Assembly: GCF_002335525.1 (NCBI RefSeq)
Contig: NZ_BDUF01000022.1
Span: forward strand, 1-64,000
From: Effusibacillus lacus
GTDB taxonomy: Bacteria; Bacillota; Bacilli; Tumebacillales; Effusibacillaceae
Direction: 5' to 3'
Length of the DNA: 64,000 bases
The translations under genes and the position numbers were made by a program. Shown here piece by piece: positions 1 to 8,018 of the stretch. The notes beneath the pieces were generated by a model. That model worked only from the letters and a program-made list of their open reading frames with translations, did no database searches and was not told the origin of the DNA. Each line of letters begins with the position of its first letter. Positions within the stretch are counted from its first letter, which is position 1.

Positions 1-231
1 AATACGACCTCCCTTCGCCAGCCGTAAGAAGATTATACAAAACTTAGACTATTTTCATCATCTGATGGTGCCGCGTCAGCGGCATGGGAGTCTATAAGAA
101 CTTGTAGGGGTATCGCCAGCATGTTCTGAACAATTATTTCGGGAAAGAGACCGTTTTTAAATAATGCGGTCTTTTTTGTTTATAAAAATATGCAAATGTT
201 TTGATAAAATGAAAGAAAAAGACCGGATGGG
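1..231. other. Left-edge non-coding stretch
   Basis: I see no convincing gene here. A short open frame (28-129) has no start codon or ribosome site. The stretch probably holds the 3' untranslated end of an upstream transcript, because a terminator-like hairpin lies at 145-178, followed by the leader of the regulator gene at 247. Confidence 0.5.
145..178 (+). terminator. Rho-independent terminator of an upstream + strand gene
   Basis: AAGAGACCG pairs with CGGTCTTTTT around an AT-rich loop of about 13 nt and runs straight into a T tract. The gene it serves lies outside the window. Confidence 0.6.
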
Positions 232-246
232 ATGGGGGGATGCCAA

Positions 247-3200
247 TTGAAAAACCAGCACCATGTTCTTACCGCAAAACTCGCGCCTCCCCGCGTGAAA
301 TCACAGTACTTGTATCGTGACCGGCTGGATGAATTGTTCCTGCAGGTGATCGATTATCCGGTAACCCTGGTTCAGGCGGAAGCGGGCTACGGCAAAAGTA
401 CAGCGCTGGTTTCCCATATATGCTCCCATTTTGATCATGTTGCCTGGTATACGGTGGAAGAGGGAGAACGGGACACTCTCCAATTTTTGTTCTATTTGAT
501 CCACTCTTTAAAAACGGTCGACTCCCGGATCGGGGACAGATCCCTGCGGTTGTTGAAAGAGTTGGATTCCACCGTGTCCGTAATTCAACGATGCATGACC
601 ATGTTGTTGAATGACTTGGCGGAGTACGCGCCGGACCCTTCGATTCTGGTTCTCGATGATCTGCATACCGTAGCCGATGCTGAAGGTATCCAAACAATAG
701 TGGAAATGCTGATCCGGTACCTGCCTCCCCACGTTCATCTGGTGATCGGAACCCGCAGAGGACTGGATTATCCATCCGTACGGCGGTTGCAGTCGACATT
801 CGATTTGTTGGCTGTTACCAAACAGGATCTGCGGTTTACTGCAGAAGAAATCGCGGAACTGTTTGAAGAGCAATACGGGATCACTCTCAGCGAGGATCAA
901 CTGAAGGATTTGCAGGAACAAACGGAAGGCTGGATCATTGCTCTGCAAATGATTTGGAAAGGGCTTGAAAAAGGGATTGAATTGACTCAGTTGTGGAAGG
1001 CGCAGCCGGAAACGGGGCGACAATTGTTTCATTATCTGGCTGAGGAGGTATTTGACCGGCAGCCGGAGGAGATCCAACAATTCCTGTTTCACAGCTGTAT
1101 TCTTGAACGACTCGAACCCGACATCTGTGATTTTTTAACGGACCGGGGCGATTCTGCCCAACTCCTTGTCCAACTGGAACGGGACGGGCTGTTTGTTGCC
1201 GGGTTGGGACACGGACACTACCGGTATCACCGGTTGTTTCGGCAGTTTTTGCTGACACACTTTTTGCTGAATGGCAGGGAAGAACAATGGCGTTCCCTCC
1301 ATCGGAAGGCAGCCGGTTATTATTTGGAAAAAGGCGATATCGAACTCACCCTGCATCATTATTACGAAGCCGGGATGTGGGATGAGGTGGTCAGCCTGCT
1401 TTTGGAATGGGGAATCGATTTTTTGCAAAACGGCAGGTTGGAGTTGCTGCGAAGCTGGATTGACCGGCTCTCGAGCGAAGTGCTGCAGAATCACCCGCAG
1501 CTGCTGTTTTGGCGAGGCGAAATTGACCGGGTCTCCTCCCGCTTCTCCGGGGCGGGTCATTGGTACACCCTTGCTGAGGGAGGGTTTATCCAACAGGGCA
1601 ATGTGTTGGGCCGCAGTCTGGTCTACCGCGGTCAGGCACAATTGTTTTTGGATACGATCCAACCGCTCAAGGCCAATCATTGGCTGGAAAAAGCGGTCAA
1701 AGTGCTGGGTGACGACCATCCGCAGGAAACTGCGAAAGTGCTCCGATTGCTGGCGGAGAACCACACGAACAGCGGACGCCTGCAAGAGGCGGAGGAAATG
1801 CAAAAGCGTGCGGATCAGCTGGACCCAGGGACTCCCAAAGACGAATTGGACATCCGAATCCATTTGCGAACGGGAAGACTTGCTTCCGCTCTTGAAATGA
1901 CTTTGCAAATTATTGAGGAAGAACAAAAACAACCGGGCCCTCATCCGAAACGGATCGCCAAATCGCACCGTGAAAAACACCTGCTTTTGTCTCTGATACA
2001 AGCGTTTATGGGGGATGTTGCTGCAAGCCAGTCCAATGCGGAACAGGGCATTCGGATTGGCCGCCAGCTGCAGTCCCCGTTTGTCGAGGCAGTCGGTTAC
2101 ATGAGGCTGGGCCACGCGCAAGCGCTTTCCGGAAGGTTGGAGGAGGCACAGACATCCTACCGCCGTTCGATCGAAATGAGCGAAAGTTTGAATGTGGAAC
2201 GGGGTAAAGTGGAGGCGCTGATGGGGCTCTGCATCACGTCCGGATTGCTTGGGGAATTGGAACAGGCGGACCGGTACGGGAGAACCGGTTTGGAGCTGGC
2301 GCTGTCGGTTCACGACATGTGGTGTGCCAATATGATACGCCTGTCGCTTGGATTGGTTTGCGCTATTTGGGGGCAGCATGAAGAAGCCCTGGCATGGTTG
2401 CTGCAAGCCGAAAAAGGGTTTCTCGATTGCGGCGACCGGTTTTTGCTTGCAAACGTCCGGATGTGGCTGGCTGTCATTTATGAAAGGACCGGACAGACGG
2501 AAGAATTTGGCCGTGTGACGCCTCTCTTTTTGCGGGCGATCGAGGAAGAGGGATACGACTATCTGGTGGCAAAAAGAACCCTGTTCGGTCCGAATGACCT
2601 GCAGATTCTTGTGCCGACGCTGATTCTGGCCCGCGATGCATTGCAATTGGAAACCGCCGACAAACTGCTTGGCCGGATCGGATGCAAGGGGATACAGAAA
2701 CATCCGGGACATACTCTCAGAATCTTTACATTAGGCAAGTTTGCCGTATTCCGGGGAATGGATGAGGTGGGACGAAAAGAGTGGAAGCGGGAGAAATCCC
2801 GCCAGCTGTTCCAACTGTTTGTGACCCGATCGGGGCAATTCCTGCACCGGGATGAAATTTTTGAGCTGCTTTGGCCCGGGGCGGATGAAAAAACGGCCAC
2901 CCGGGATTTCAAGGTTGCGTTAAACGCCCTGTTTGCCGCAATTGAACCGGACCGGGAGGCGAGGGCCGATTCTTTTTACATTGAACGTGTCGATTCGTCG
3001 TACCGGCTCCTTTCCGGCGCGATTGTTTGGATTGATCGCGACGAGTTTGAAATCCGGGCGGAGAAAGGGCTTGCATCCGCAGAGAAAGATTCGCTGCCGG
3101 GGGCCGATGATTCAAGGGAGACGGTAGAGGAACTGAAAGCGGCCATATCCCTGTATAAAGGGGATTTCTTGCAGGATTATCCATACCAGGATTGGTGTGC

Positions 3201-3525
3201 GGACGAAAGGGTACGATTGCGCAACCTGTATCTTCGGGTACTGGAAAAAATGGCCCGCATCCATCAGGTGCAGGGTGCGTTAAACGACGCGATTGCGTGC
3301 TGCGAACGCATTCTTGCAACGGATCCCTGCTGGGAGGCGGCTTATCAGATTTTGATGTCCTGCTATCAGTTGTTGGGCAACCGCAGTCTGGTCATCTCCA
3401 CTTATAAAAGGTGTGTTACACAAATGGAAGACCATTTGGGATTATCCCCGATGCCGCAGACCACCAAACTGTATCACCAGCTTGTTCGCAGAACGCGTAA
3501 CTCTTTTGTAACCCCTTCCGGCTAA
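247..3525 (+). CDS. MalT-like STAND ATPase / TPR / BTAD transcriptional regulator
   Basis: Large cytoplasmic signal-integrating activator of about 1092 residues. The N-terminal P-loop ATPase has Walker A GYGKST (about residues 47-52) and Walker B ILVLDD. A long helical TPR-like middle follows (about 350-800). The C-terminus carries an OmpR-like winged helix (FTLGKFAVFRG through RDEIFELLWPG) and a bacterial transcriptional activator domain (KGDFLQDYPYQDWC onward). There is no LuxR-type HTH, so DNA binding should be in the winged helix as in SARP proteins. I prefer the TTG at 247 because GGGGGGA lies 7 nt upstream; the ATG at 232 has no Shine-Dalgarno. It precedes the KAS III-like gene in the same direction and is the likely local activator of the fatty-acid/CoA cluster (inference). 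The inducer is unknown. Confidence 0.85.
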   Translation: MKNQHHVLTAKLAPPRVKSQYLYRDRLDELFLQVIDYPVTLVQAEAGYGKSTALVSHICSHFDHVAWYTVEEGERDTLQFLFYLIHSLKTVDSRIGDRSLRLLKELDSTVSVIQRCMTMLLNDLAEYAPDPSILVLDDLHTVADAEGIQTIVEMLIRYLPPHVHLVIGTRRGLDYPSVRRLQSTFDLLAVTKQDLRFTAEEIAELFEEQYGITLSEDQLKDLQEQTEGWIIALQMIWKGLEKGIELTQLWKAQPETGRQLFHYLAEEVFDRQPEEIQQFLFHSCILERLEPDICDFLTDRGDSAQLLVQLERDGLFVAGLGHGHYRYHRLFRQFLLTHFLLNGREEQWRSLHRKAAGYYLEKGDIELTLHHYYEAGMWDEVVSLLLEWGIDFLQNGRLELLRSWIDRLSSEVLQNHPQLLFWRGEIDRVSSRFSGAGHWYTLAEGGFIQQGNVLGRSLVYRGQAQLFLDTIQPLKANHWLEKAVKVLGDDHPQETAKVLRLLAENHTNSGRLQEAEEMQKRADQLDPGTPKDELDIRIHLRTGRLASALEMTLQIIEEEQKQPGPHPKRIAKSHREKHLLLSLIQAFMGDVAASQSNAEQGIRIGRQLQSPFVEAVGYMRLGHAQALSGRLEEAQTSYRRSIEMSESLNVERGKVEALMGLCITSGLLGELEQADRYGRTGLELALSVHDMWCANMIRLSLGLVCAIWGQHEEALAWLLQAEKGFLDCGDRFLLANVRMWLAVIYERTGQTEEFGRVTPLFLRAIEEEGYDYLVAKRTLFGPNDLQILVPTLILARDALQLETADKLLGRIGCKGIQKHPGHTLRIFTLGKFAVFRGMDEVGRKEWKREKSRQLFQLFVTRSGQFLHRDEIFELLWPGADEKTATRDFKVALNALFAAIEPDREARADSFYIERVDSSYRLLSGAIVWIDRDEFEIRAEKGLASAEKDSLPGADDSRETVEELKAAISLYKGDFLQDYPYQDWCADERVRLRNLYLRVLEKMARIHQVQGALNDAIACCERILATDPCWEAAYQILMSCYQLLGNRSLVISTYKRCVTQMEDHLGLSPMPQTTKLYHQLVRRTRNSFVTPSG

Positions 3526-3538
3526 GATGGGGAGGATA

Positions 3539-3595
3539 CCCCGCTAAGAACGGTGCCGTCTATGGCACCAACGCGGGATAAAACATCCTGTTTTA
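3539..3595 (+). promoter_or_regulatory. Structured intercistronic leader (nested hairpins)
   Basis: Between the regulator and the KAS III-like gene, CCCGC/GCGGG encloses GGTGCC-GTCTAT-GGCACC. A second hairpin, TAAAACA-TCC-TGTTTTA (3579-3595), abuts the AAGGAG ribosome site at 3595-3600. There is no T tract, so this looks like an mRNA processing, stability or translation-control element rather than a terminator. Confidence 0.45.
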
Positions 3596-3608
3596 AGGAG
3601 TTATGTGC

Positions 3609-4616
3609 ATGACAACGATTGGGATTGTGAGCACGGGCGTATACATTCCCGAAAGATTTGAAACCGGAGCGGAGATTGCCGAAAAAAGCGGACTTCCCAG
3701 GGAAGTCGTCGAGACAAAGATGGGGATTCTGCGCAAAACCCTGCCCGGTCCGGATGACCACACTTGCCAGATGGGGATTTTGGCGGCGGAGAAGGCGTTG
3801 CGGAAGGGCAATGTGGATCCATCTTCCATTGACCTCGTGATCTATATTGGTGAGGAGCACAAGGAATATCCGCTCTGGACGGCGGGGATCAAACTGCAGA
3901 AAGCCGTCGGGGCCGTCAATGCGTGGGCATTTGACGTGCAGCAGCGATGCGGCACAATGGTCATGGCCATGAAAGTGGCAAAAGACATGATGCTTGCCGA
4001 CCCGGAGATCCGGACGGTTCTCTTGGCTGGGGGTTATCGGAACAGCGATTGCATTGATTACACCAACCCCAGAACCCGCTTTATGTACAATCTGGCGGCG
4101 GGAGGGGCGGCCGTGGTTCTGAAGAAGGACCATGAGCACAACCGGCTGTTGGCCAGCCACATTATTACGGACGGGGATTTCTCCGAGGACGTGGTGGTTG
4201 TGGCCGGCGGGACCAAACACCCGATCACACCCGAAGCCATCGAGCAGCGGCTCAACTACCTGGATGTGTTGGATCCGGAAGGGATGAAACAACGGCTTGA
4301 GCAGAAGTCGATGGACAATTTCATCAAGGTGATCGAGCGGGCTGTTGAGAAGAGCGGGTACAGCGTCGGGGACATCAAGTACCTTGCCATTCTTCACATG
4401 AAGCGATCGGCCCATGACTATGTCCTGAACCGGTTGGGGCTTTCGGAAGAACAATCCTATTACCTGTCGGAGTACGGACATATCGGTCAATGCGATCAGG
4501 TTCTGTCGCTGGAGCTTGGAGTGGCAACCGGCCGGATCAAACCCGGGGACCTTGTGGTGTTTGTCAGCGCCGGCATTGGATACGCCTGGGACGCATGTGC
4601 CATTCGCTGGGGTTAA
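3609..4616 (+). CDS. KAS III-like thiolase-fold protein (copy 1, cysteine form)
   Basis: 335-residue relative of 3-oxoacyl-ACP synthase III. The nucleophile Cys is in FDVQQRCGTM, aligned with FabH Cys112. A His sits at the FabH His244 position (LAILHMKRSAH). The Asn274 position of FabH is His here (EYGHIGQCDQ). The C-terminal glycine-rich FVSAGIGYAWD strand is present. The likely chemistry is acyl-thioester transfer or Claisen-type condensation on an acyl-CoA. The altered Asn argues against a standard decarboxylating FabH. I chose the ATG at 3609, 8 nt from AAGGAG; the ATG at 3603 is too close. A clear paralog (6906-7955) sits three genes on. A role in CoA-ester metabolism is inferred from the ligase and importer nearby. 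Confidence 0.8.
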   Translation: MTTIGIVSTGVYIPERFETGAEIAEKSGLPREVVETKMGILRKTLPGPDDHTCQMGILAAEKALRKGNVDPSSIDLVIYIGEEHKEYPLWTAGIKLQKAVGAVNAWAFDVQQRCGTMVMAMKVAKDMMLADPEIRTVLLAGGYRNSDCIDYTNPRTRFMYNLAAGGAAVVLKKDHEHNRLLASHIITDGDFSEDVVVVAGGTKHPITPEAIEQRLNYLDVLDPEGMKQRLEQKSMDNFIKVIERAVEKSGYSVGDIKYLAILHMKRSAHDYVLNRLGLSEEQSYYLSEYGHIGQCDQVLSLELGVATGRIKPGDLVVFVSAGIGYAWDACAIRWG

Positions 4617-4628
4617 AAATAAGAAGTC

Positions 4629-4664
4629 AAAGCCAGGGGAACTCATTTCTTCGGGCTTTTTTCT
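4629..4664 (+). terminator. Terminator after KAS III-like copy 1
   Basis: AAAGCC pairs with GGCTTT, with additional imperfect inner pairing, followed by TTTTTTCTTTG. It separates the first KAS gene from the tetR operon. Confidence 0.6.
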
Positions 4665-4681
4665 TTGTCGAAAAATTTTTC

Positions 4682-4709
4682 TTTACATTATCAGACAATT
4701 ATATATATT
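4682..4709 (+). promoter_or_regulatory. Predicted sigma-A promoter of the tetR operon
   Basis: TTTACA (4682-4687), 16 nt, then TATATT (4704-4709), about 22 nt upstream of the TetR start. The AT-rich TATATATATT core could overlap a TetR operator, but no long palindrome is evident. Confidence 0.55.
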
Positions 4710-4731
4710 CTAAAACTGAGAGGTGATTCAT

Positions 4732-5355
4732 ATGTCAGAAATAGTGCTTGCGGAAGAAAGCGCTCAGCTGCCTCTGACCAAGAAAGGGCAAAAGACCAGA
4801 CAAAAGCTGCTGCAAGCGGCAGAGGAGATTTTTGGAACGCAAGGATACTTTAACGCTTCCGTCGTGGACATTACCCAGAAAGCCAATGTCGCGCAGGGGA
4901 CTTTTTACAACTATTTCTCATCCAAGCAGATGATCTTTGAAGAATTGATCAAACAGTTAAGCAGTGACTTCCGGAAAGAGATCCGGATGGAAGCGGCCAA
5001 GGCAACCAATGCCAGGGAAGCCCAATTAATCGGATTCCGTACTTTTTTCAAGTGGGTGAAGAATCATCGCAATCTCTACAGCATCGTGCAACAGGCGGTC
5101 CTGGTGGATGAACAACTGTACCGATGGTACTATGACCGGCTGGCAAGCGGCTATGTCAAGGGGTTGCAGGAAGCGATGGCAAATGGGGAATTCAAGGAAC
5201 TGGATCCTGAAACGGTGGCCTATTGCCTGATGGGAATCAGCCAATTCATAGGCATGCGCTGGGTTTACTGGGAAGATCAAGAGGTGCCGGAACGGGTTCT
5301 TGAAGACATGGCAAGTTTGATTTTCGGAGGACTAAGCAAAACCAGCAAACCGTAA
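4732..5355 (+). CDS. TetR/AcrR-family transcriptional regulator
   Basis: 207-residue protein with an N-terminal TetR helix-turn-helix: TRQKLLQAAEEIF, then the recognition region ASVVDITQKANVAQGTFYNYFSSK (about residues 23-66). The C-terminal ligand-binding helical domain resembles regulators of fatty acid or acyl-CoA metabolism (FadR/YsiA group). Translation starts at the ATG at 4732 after GAGGTGATT; the upstream GTG lies inside the ribosome site. It is the first gene of a short operon with the acyl-CoA ligase and KAS III-like copy 2 (17-bp and 12-bp gaps), so it probably represses that operon and releases it on binding an acyl-CoA (inference). Confidence 0.88.
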   Translation: MSEIVLAEESAQLPLTKKGQKTRQKLLQAAEEIFGTQGYFNASVVDITQKANVAQGTFYNYFSSKQMIFEELIKQLSSDFRKEIRMEAAKATNAREAQLIGFRTFFKWVKNHRNLYSIVQQAVLVDEQLYRWYYDRLASGYVKGLQEAMANGEFKELDPETVAYCLMGISQFIGMRWVYWEDQEVPERVLEDMASLIFGGLSKTSKP

Positions 5356-5372
5356 AGGGAGGGGGAGGCAAC

Positions 5373-6893
5373 ATGCAAGGCATCGCTTACTGGATCGACA
5401 AGAGGGCATCGATCACACCGGATCGGACAGCTTTGGCCGGAGAGGCGCGACGAGTCACTTACCGGGAAATGGCGGAAGAAATCACCCGCATCGCCCTGAC
5501 TCTCCGAAATTCTTATGGTGTGGCCCCAGGCGACCGGGTCGCGATCCTGTCGGGGAACAGCATCGAATATATTGAAATATTGTTTGCCATTGCCAAACTG
5601 GGGGCCATGGCAGTCCCGTTAAATATCCGGCTGACGGAACAAGAACTTGCTTACCAGGTGACAGACAGTGGGACCTCGGTTGTAATTGCCAGTCGGGACT
5701 TCTGGCAGACGGCCCGCATTTTACAAGAAACATGCAAGTTCCATCATCTCGTGCAAGTCGATCAACTTCCGGCAGACGCAGCGAACATGGATTCCCCGGC
5801 GGCTGACGGCAGTTTGCACCCAATCGCTTCCAACATCAATGGGGAGACTCCTTACATCATCTGCTATACGTCAGGAACCACAGGCCGTCCCAAAGGGGCT
5901 GTTCTTACCCAGGAAAACATGTATTGGAACGCTATTAACAATATTCTGGCCATTGACATCACTTCAAATGACCGGATTTTGACCCTGCTGCCGCTGTTTC
6001 ATATCGGCGGAATCGGTTTGTTTGCCTTTCCTGCCCTGCTCGCAGGCGGGACGGTGATTGTACCCGACAGATTCGATCCGAATCAAGCCCTGTCGTTGAT
6101 TGAAACGGAAAAGATCACCATTGTGATGGGGGTGCCCACCATCCATGACGCCATTCGCAAGAGCGACCGGTTTGCATCGACCGACTTTTCATCCATTCGC
6201 TGGTTCTATAGCGGAGGAGCACCCTGTCCGCATGAATTGATCCGATTTTATCTGGAACATGGAATTCCTTTCGGTCAGGGGTACGGCATGACTGAGACTT
6301 CCCCGACCGTGTTTATGCTCTCCCGGGAAGACTTTCGTCGGAAAATTGGCTCTATTGGAAAACCGGCCATGTTCTGCGACATTCGGATTGTCGACGACGG
6401 AGGAACCGATGTTCCAACAGGAGAGGTTGGAGAACTCCTGGTGAAAGGCCCCAATGTCCTGAAGGAGTATTGGAATCTGCCGGAAGCAACCGCCGGAAGT
6501 TTCTCTGACGGGTGGCTCCATACGGGGGATCTGGTGAAGATGGACCAGGAGGGTTTTGTCTATATCGCAGGACGCAAGAAAGACTTGATCATCTCCGGCG
6601 GTGAAAATATCTATCCTCTGGAAGTCGAGCAAGTTTTCGCTCAGCATCCTTCCGTGGAGGAGGCGGCTGTAATTGGCAAACGGGATGAAAAATGGGGAGA
6701 AGTGCCCGTTGCCATTGTGGTCCCGAAAGAGGGGGTCCAACTGACAGAACGGGAATTGATCGACTATTGCATCAGGAGACTTGCAAAGTACAAGTGTCCC
6801 AAACAGGTCATCTGTGTAAGCGCTTTACCGAAAAATGCCACGGGCAAAATCGACAAGGCTTCCCTCAAAAAGCAATATGGGATTCCATCATAA
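5373..6893 (+). CDS. AMP-forming acyl-CoA synthetase (ligase)
   Basis: 506 residues, the usual size for class I adenylate-forming CoA ligases. The phosphate-binding loop is YTSGTTGRPKGA. The adenine-binding YGMTETSP motif, the hinge DGWLHTGDLVKMDQEG, RKKDLIISGGENIYPLEVE and the C-terminal catalytic lysine in NATGKIDK are all present. It should convert a free carboxylate plus ATP and CoA to an acyl-CoA in the cytosol. Chain length and aromaticity cannot be read from the sequence. The GGGAGGGGG ribosome site precedes the ATG. Lying between the TetR gene and a KAS III-like gene, and followed by a Liv-type importer, it probably activates the imported acid (inference). Confidence 0.9.
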   Translation: MQGIAYWIDKRASITPDRTALAGEARRVTYREMAEEITRIALTLRNSYGVAPGDRVAILSGNSIEYIEILFAIAKLGAMAVPLNIRLTEQELAYQVTDSGTSVVIASRDFWQTARILQETCKFHHLVQVDQLPADAANMDSPAADGSLHPIASNINGETPYIICYTSGTTGRPKGAVLTQENMYWNAINNILAIDITSNDRILTLLPLFHIGGIGLFAFPALLAGGTVIVPDRFDPNQALSLIETEKITIVMGVPTIHDAIRKSDRFASTDFSSIRWFYSGGAPCPHELIRFYLEHGIPFGQGYGMTETSPTVFMLSREDFRRKIGSIGKPAMFCDIRIVDDGGTDVPTGEVGELLVKGPNVLKEYWNLPEATAGSFSDGWLHTGDLVKMDQEGFVYIAGRKKDLIISGGENIYPLEVEQVFAQHPSVEEAAVIGKRDEKWGEVPVAIVVPKEGVQLTERELIDYCIRRLAKYKCPKQVICVSALPKNATGKIDKASLKKQYGIPS

Positions 6894-6905
6894 GGGGGAG
6901 TTCAT

Positions 6906-7955
6906 GTGAATCAACAAACGGTGCAAAGACAGACCGCAATCGGAATTGCAGCAACGGGTGTATTTTTTCCCCCGCAGGTGGAGACCGCAGACGCATTGGC
7001 CGAAAAAACGGGAATCCCGGCGGATGTGATACGGGACAAATTCGGTCTTGTGCAAAAACATGTTTCCGATTCCACCATGCACGCTTCCGACATGGCCATT
7101 GCAGCAGGGCGCGCCATTCTGAAGGAAGTGGATCCGCTTTCGATTGATGTGGTCATTTATTTCGGGAGCCCGCATAAGGATTATCCTGTATGGTCAAGCG
7201 CTCCCAAAATCCAGCATGAGCTGGGCGCCAAAAACGCTTACGCGTTTGAAATGATGAATGTCAGTTCGTGCTTCCCGATGGCTTTGAAAGTGGCAAAAGA
7301 TATGCTGACCGCCGATGCATCCATCGAAAACATCCTTCTCGTCGGCGGGTGCAAAGAATCCCATATCATCGATTATCAGAATCCGCGTTCCCGGTTTATG
7401 TTCAACTTTGCCGACGGGGGAGCGGCAGCTTTGGTCAGGCGCGGGAATTTGACCAATCAGATCTTGGGATCCTGTTTCATCACGGATGGTTCTTTTCACA
7501 ATGACGTAAAAGTTCCGGCCGGCGGATCGGTCCTCCCCGCATCCGAACAAACGGTTCGCGACAGGCTTCACTATATCGACGTGGCCGACCCGGCCGACAT
7601 GAAAGTCAGACTGGATCCCGTTTCGGTGCCCAATTTCATCCGGGTTGTGAAGAAGGCGGTGGCGAACAGCGGCCACCGGGTAGAGGACATTGATTTGCTT
7701 CTGCCGCTGCACACGAAGAAATCCATGTTCCATGAAATGTTGGACGGACTTGGCCTTAAGGAAGAGCAGGCGGTTTATCTGGATCATCATGGTCACATGT
7801 CCGCTCTGGATCCTTGCATTGGGCTGCATTTTGCCAAACAGCAAGGAAGACTGAAAGGAGGGGATCTGGTCGTAACAGTCAGTGCCGGTACAGGCTACAC
7901 ATGGGCTGCAACGGTGATCCAATGGGGTAGGGAATCCTTTGTAACTCCCGTGTAA
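6906..7955 (+). CDS. KAS III-like thiolase-fold protein (copy 2, serine form)
   Basis: 349-residue paralog of the product at 3609-4616; they share IDxVIYxGxxHK(E/D)YPxW, the (A/V)KVAKDM helix and the C-terminal VSAGxGY. At the position of the nucleophilic cysteine this copy has serine (MMNVSSCFPMA aligned with QQRCGTMVMA); a cysteine lies two residues later. The His244-equivalent is kept (PLHTKKSM) and the Asn position is again His (HHGHMSALD). Known KAS III relatives with a Cys-to-Ser change (DpsC) or an inactive partner subunit (PqsB of PqsBC) suggest either an acyltransferase or the structural half of a heterodimer (inference). It starts at GTG 6906 after AAGGGGGAG; the overlapping ATG at 6904 runs into a stop. 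Confidence 0.8.
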   Translation: MNQQTVQRQTAIGIAATGVFFPPQVETADALAEKTGIPADVIRDKFGLVQKHVSDSTMHASDMAIAAGRAILKEVDPLSIDVVIYFGSPHKDYPVWSSAPKIQHELGAKNAYAFEMMNVSSCFPMALKVAKDMLTADASIENILLVGGCKESHIIDYQNPRSRFMFNFADGGAAALVRRGNLTNQILGSCFITDGSFHNDVKVPAGGSVLPASEQTVRDRLHYIDVADPADMKVRLDPVSVPNFIRVVKKAVANSGHRVEDIDLLLPLHTKKSMFHEMLDGLGLKEEQAVYLDHHGHMSALDPCIGLHFAKQQGRLKGGDLVVTVSAGTGYTWAATVIQWGRESFVTPV

Positions 7956-7971
7956 CGAACGCACGGTAGAA

Positions 7972-7999
7972 TTGTCACAAATCTTCGATAGATTACTAT
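7972..7999 (+). promoter_or_regulatory. Predicted promoter of the Liv-type ABC operon
   Basis: TTGTCA (7972-7977), 16 nt, TACTAT (7994-7999), just upstream of AAGGGGGT and the substrate-binding-protein ATG at 8019. Agreement with the sigma-A consensus is moderate. Confidence 0.5.
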
Positions 8000-8018
8000 A
8001 ACAAGGGGGTAGTACCGA

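Noticed and set aside
1135-2712. 525-residue open frame on the minus strand
   Set aside because: It is antisense to the large regulator gene, has no ribosome site and reads as Phe/Gln/Leu-rich low-information sequence, a codon-bias shadow.
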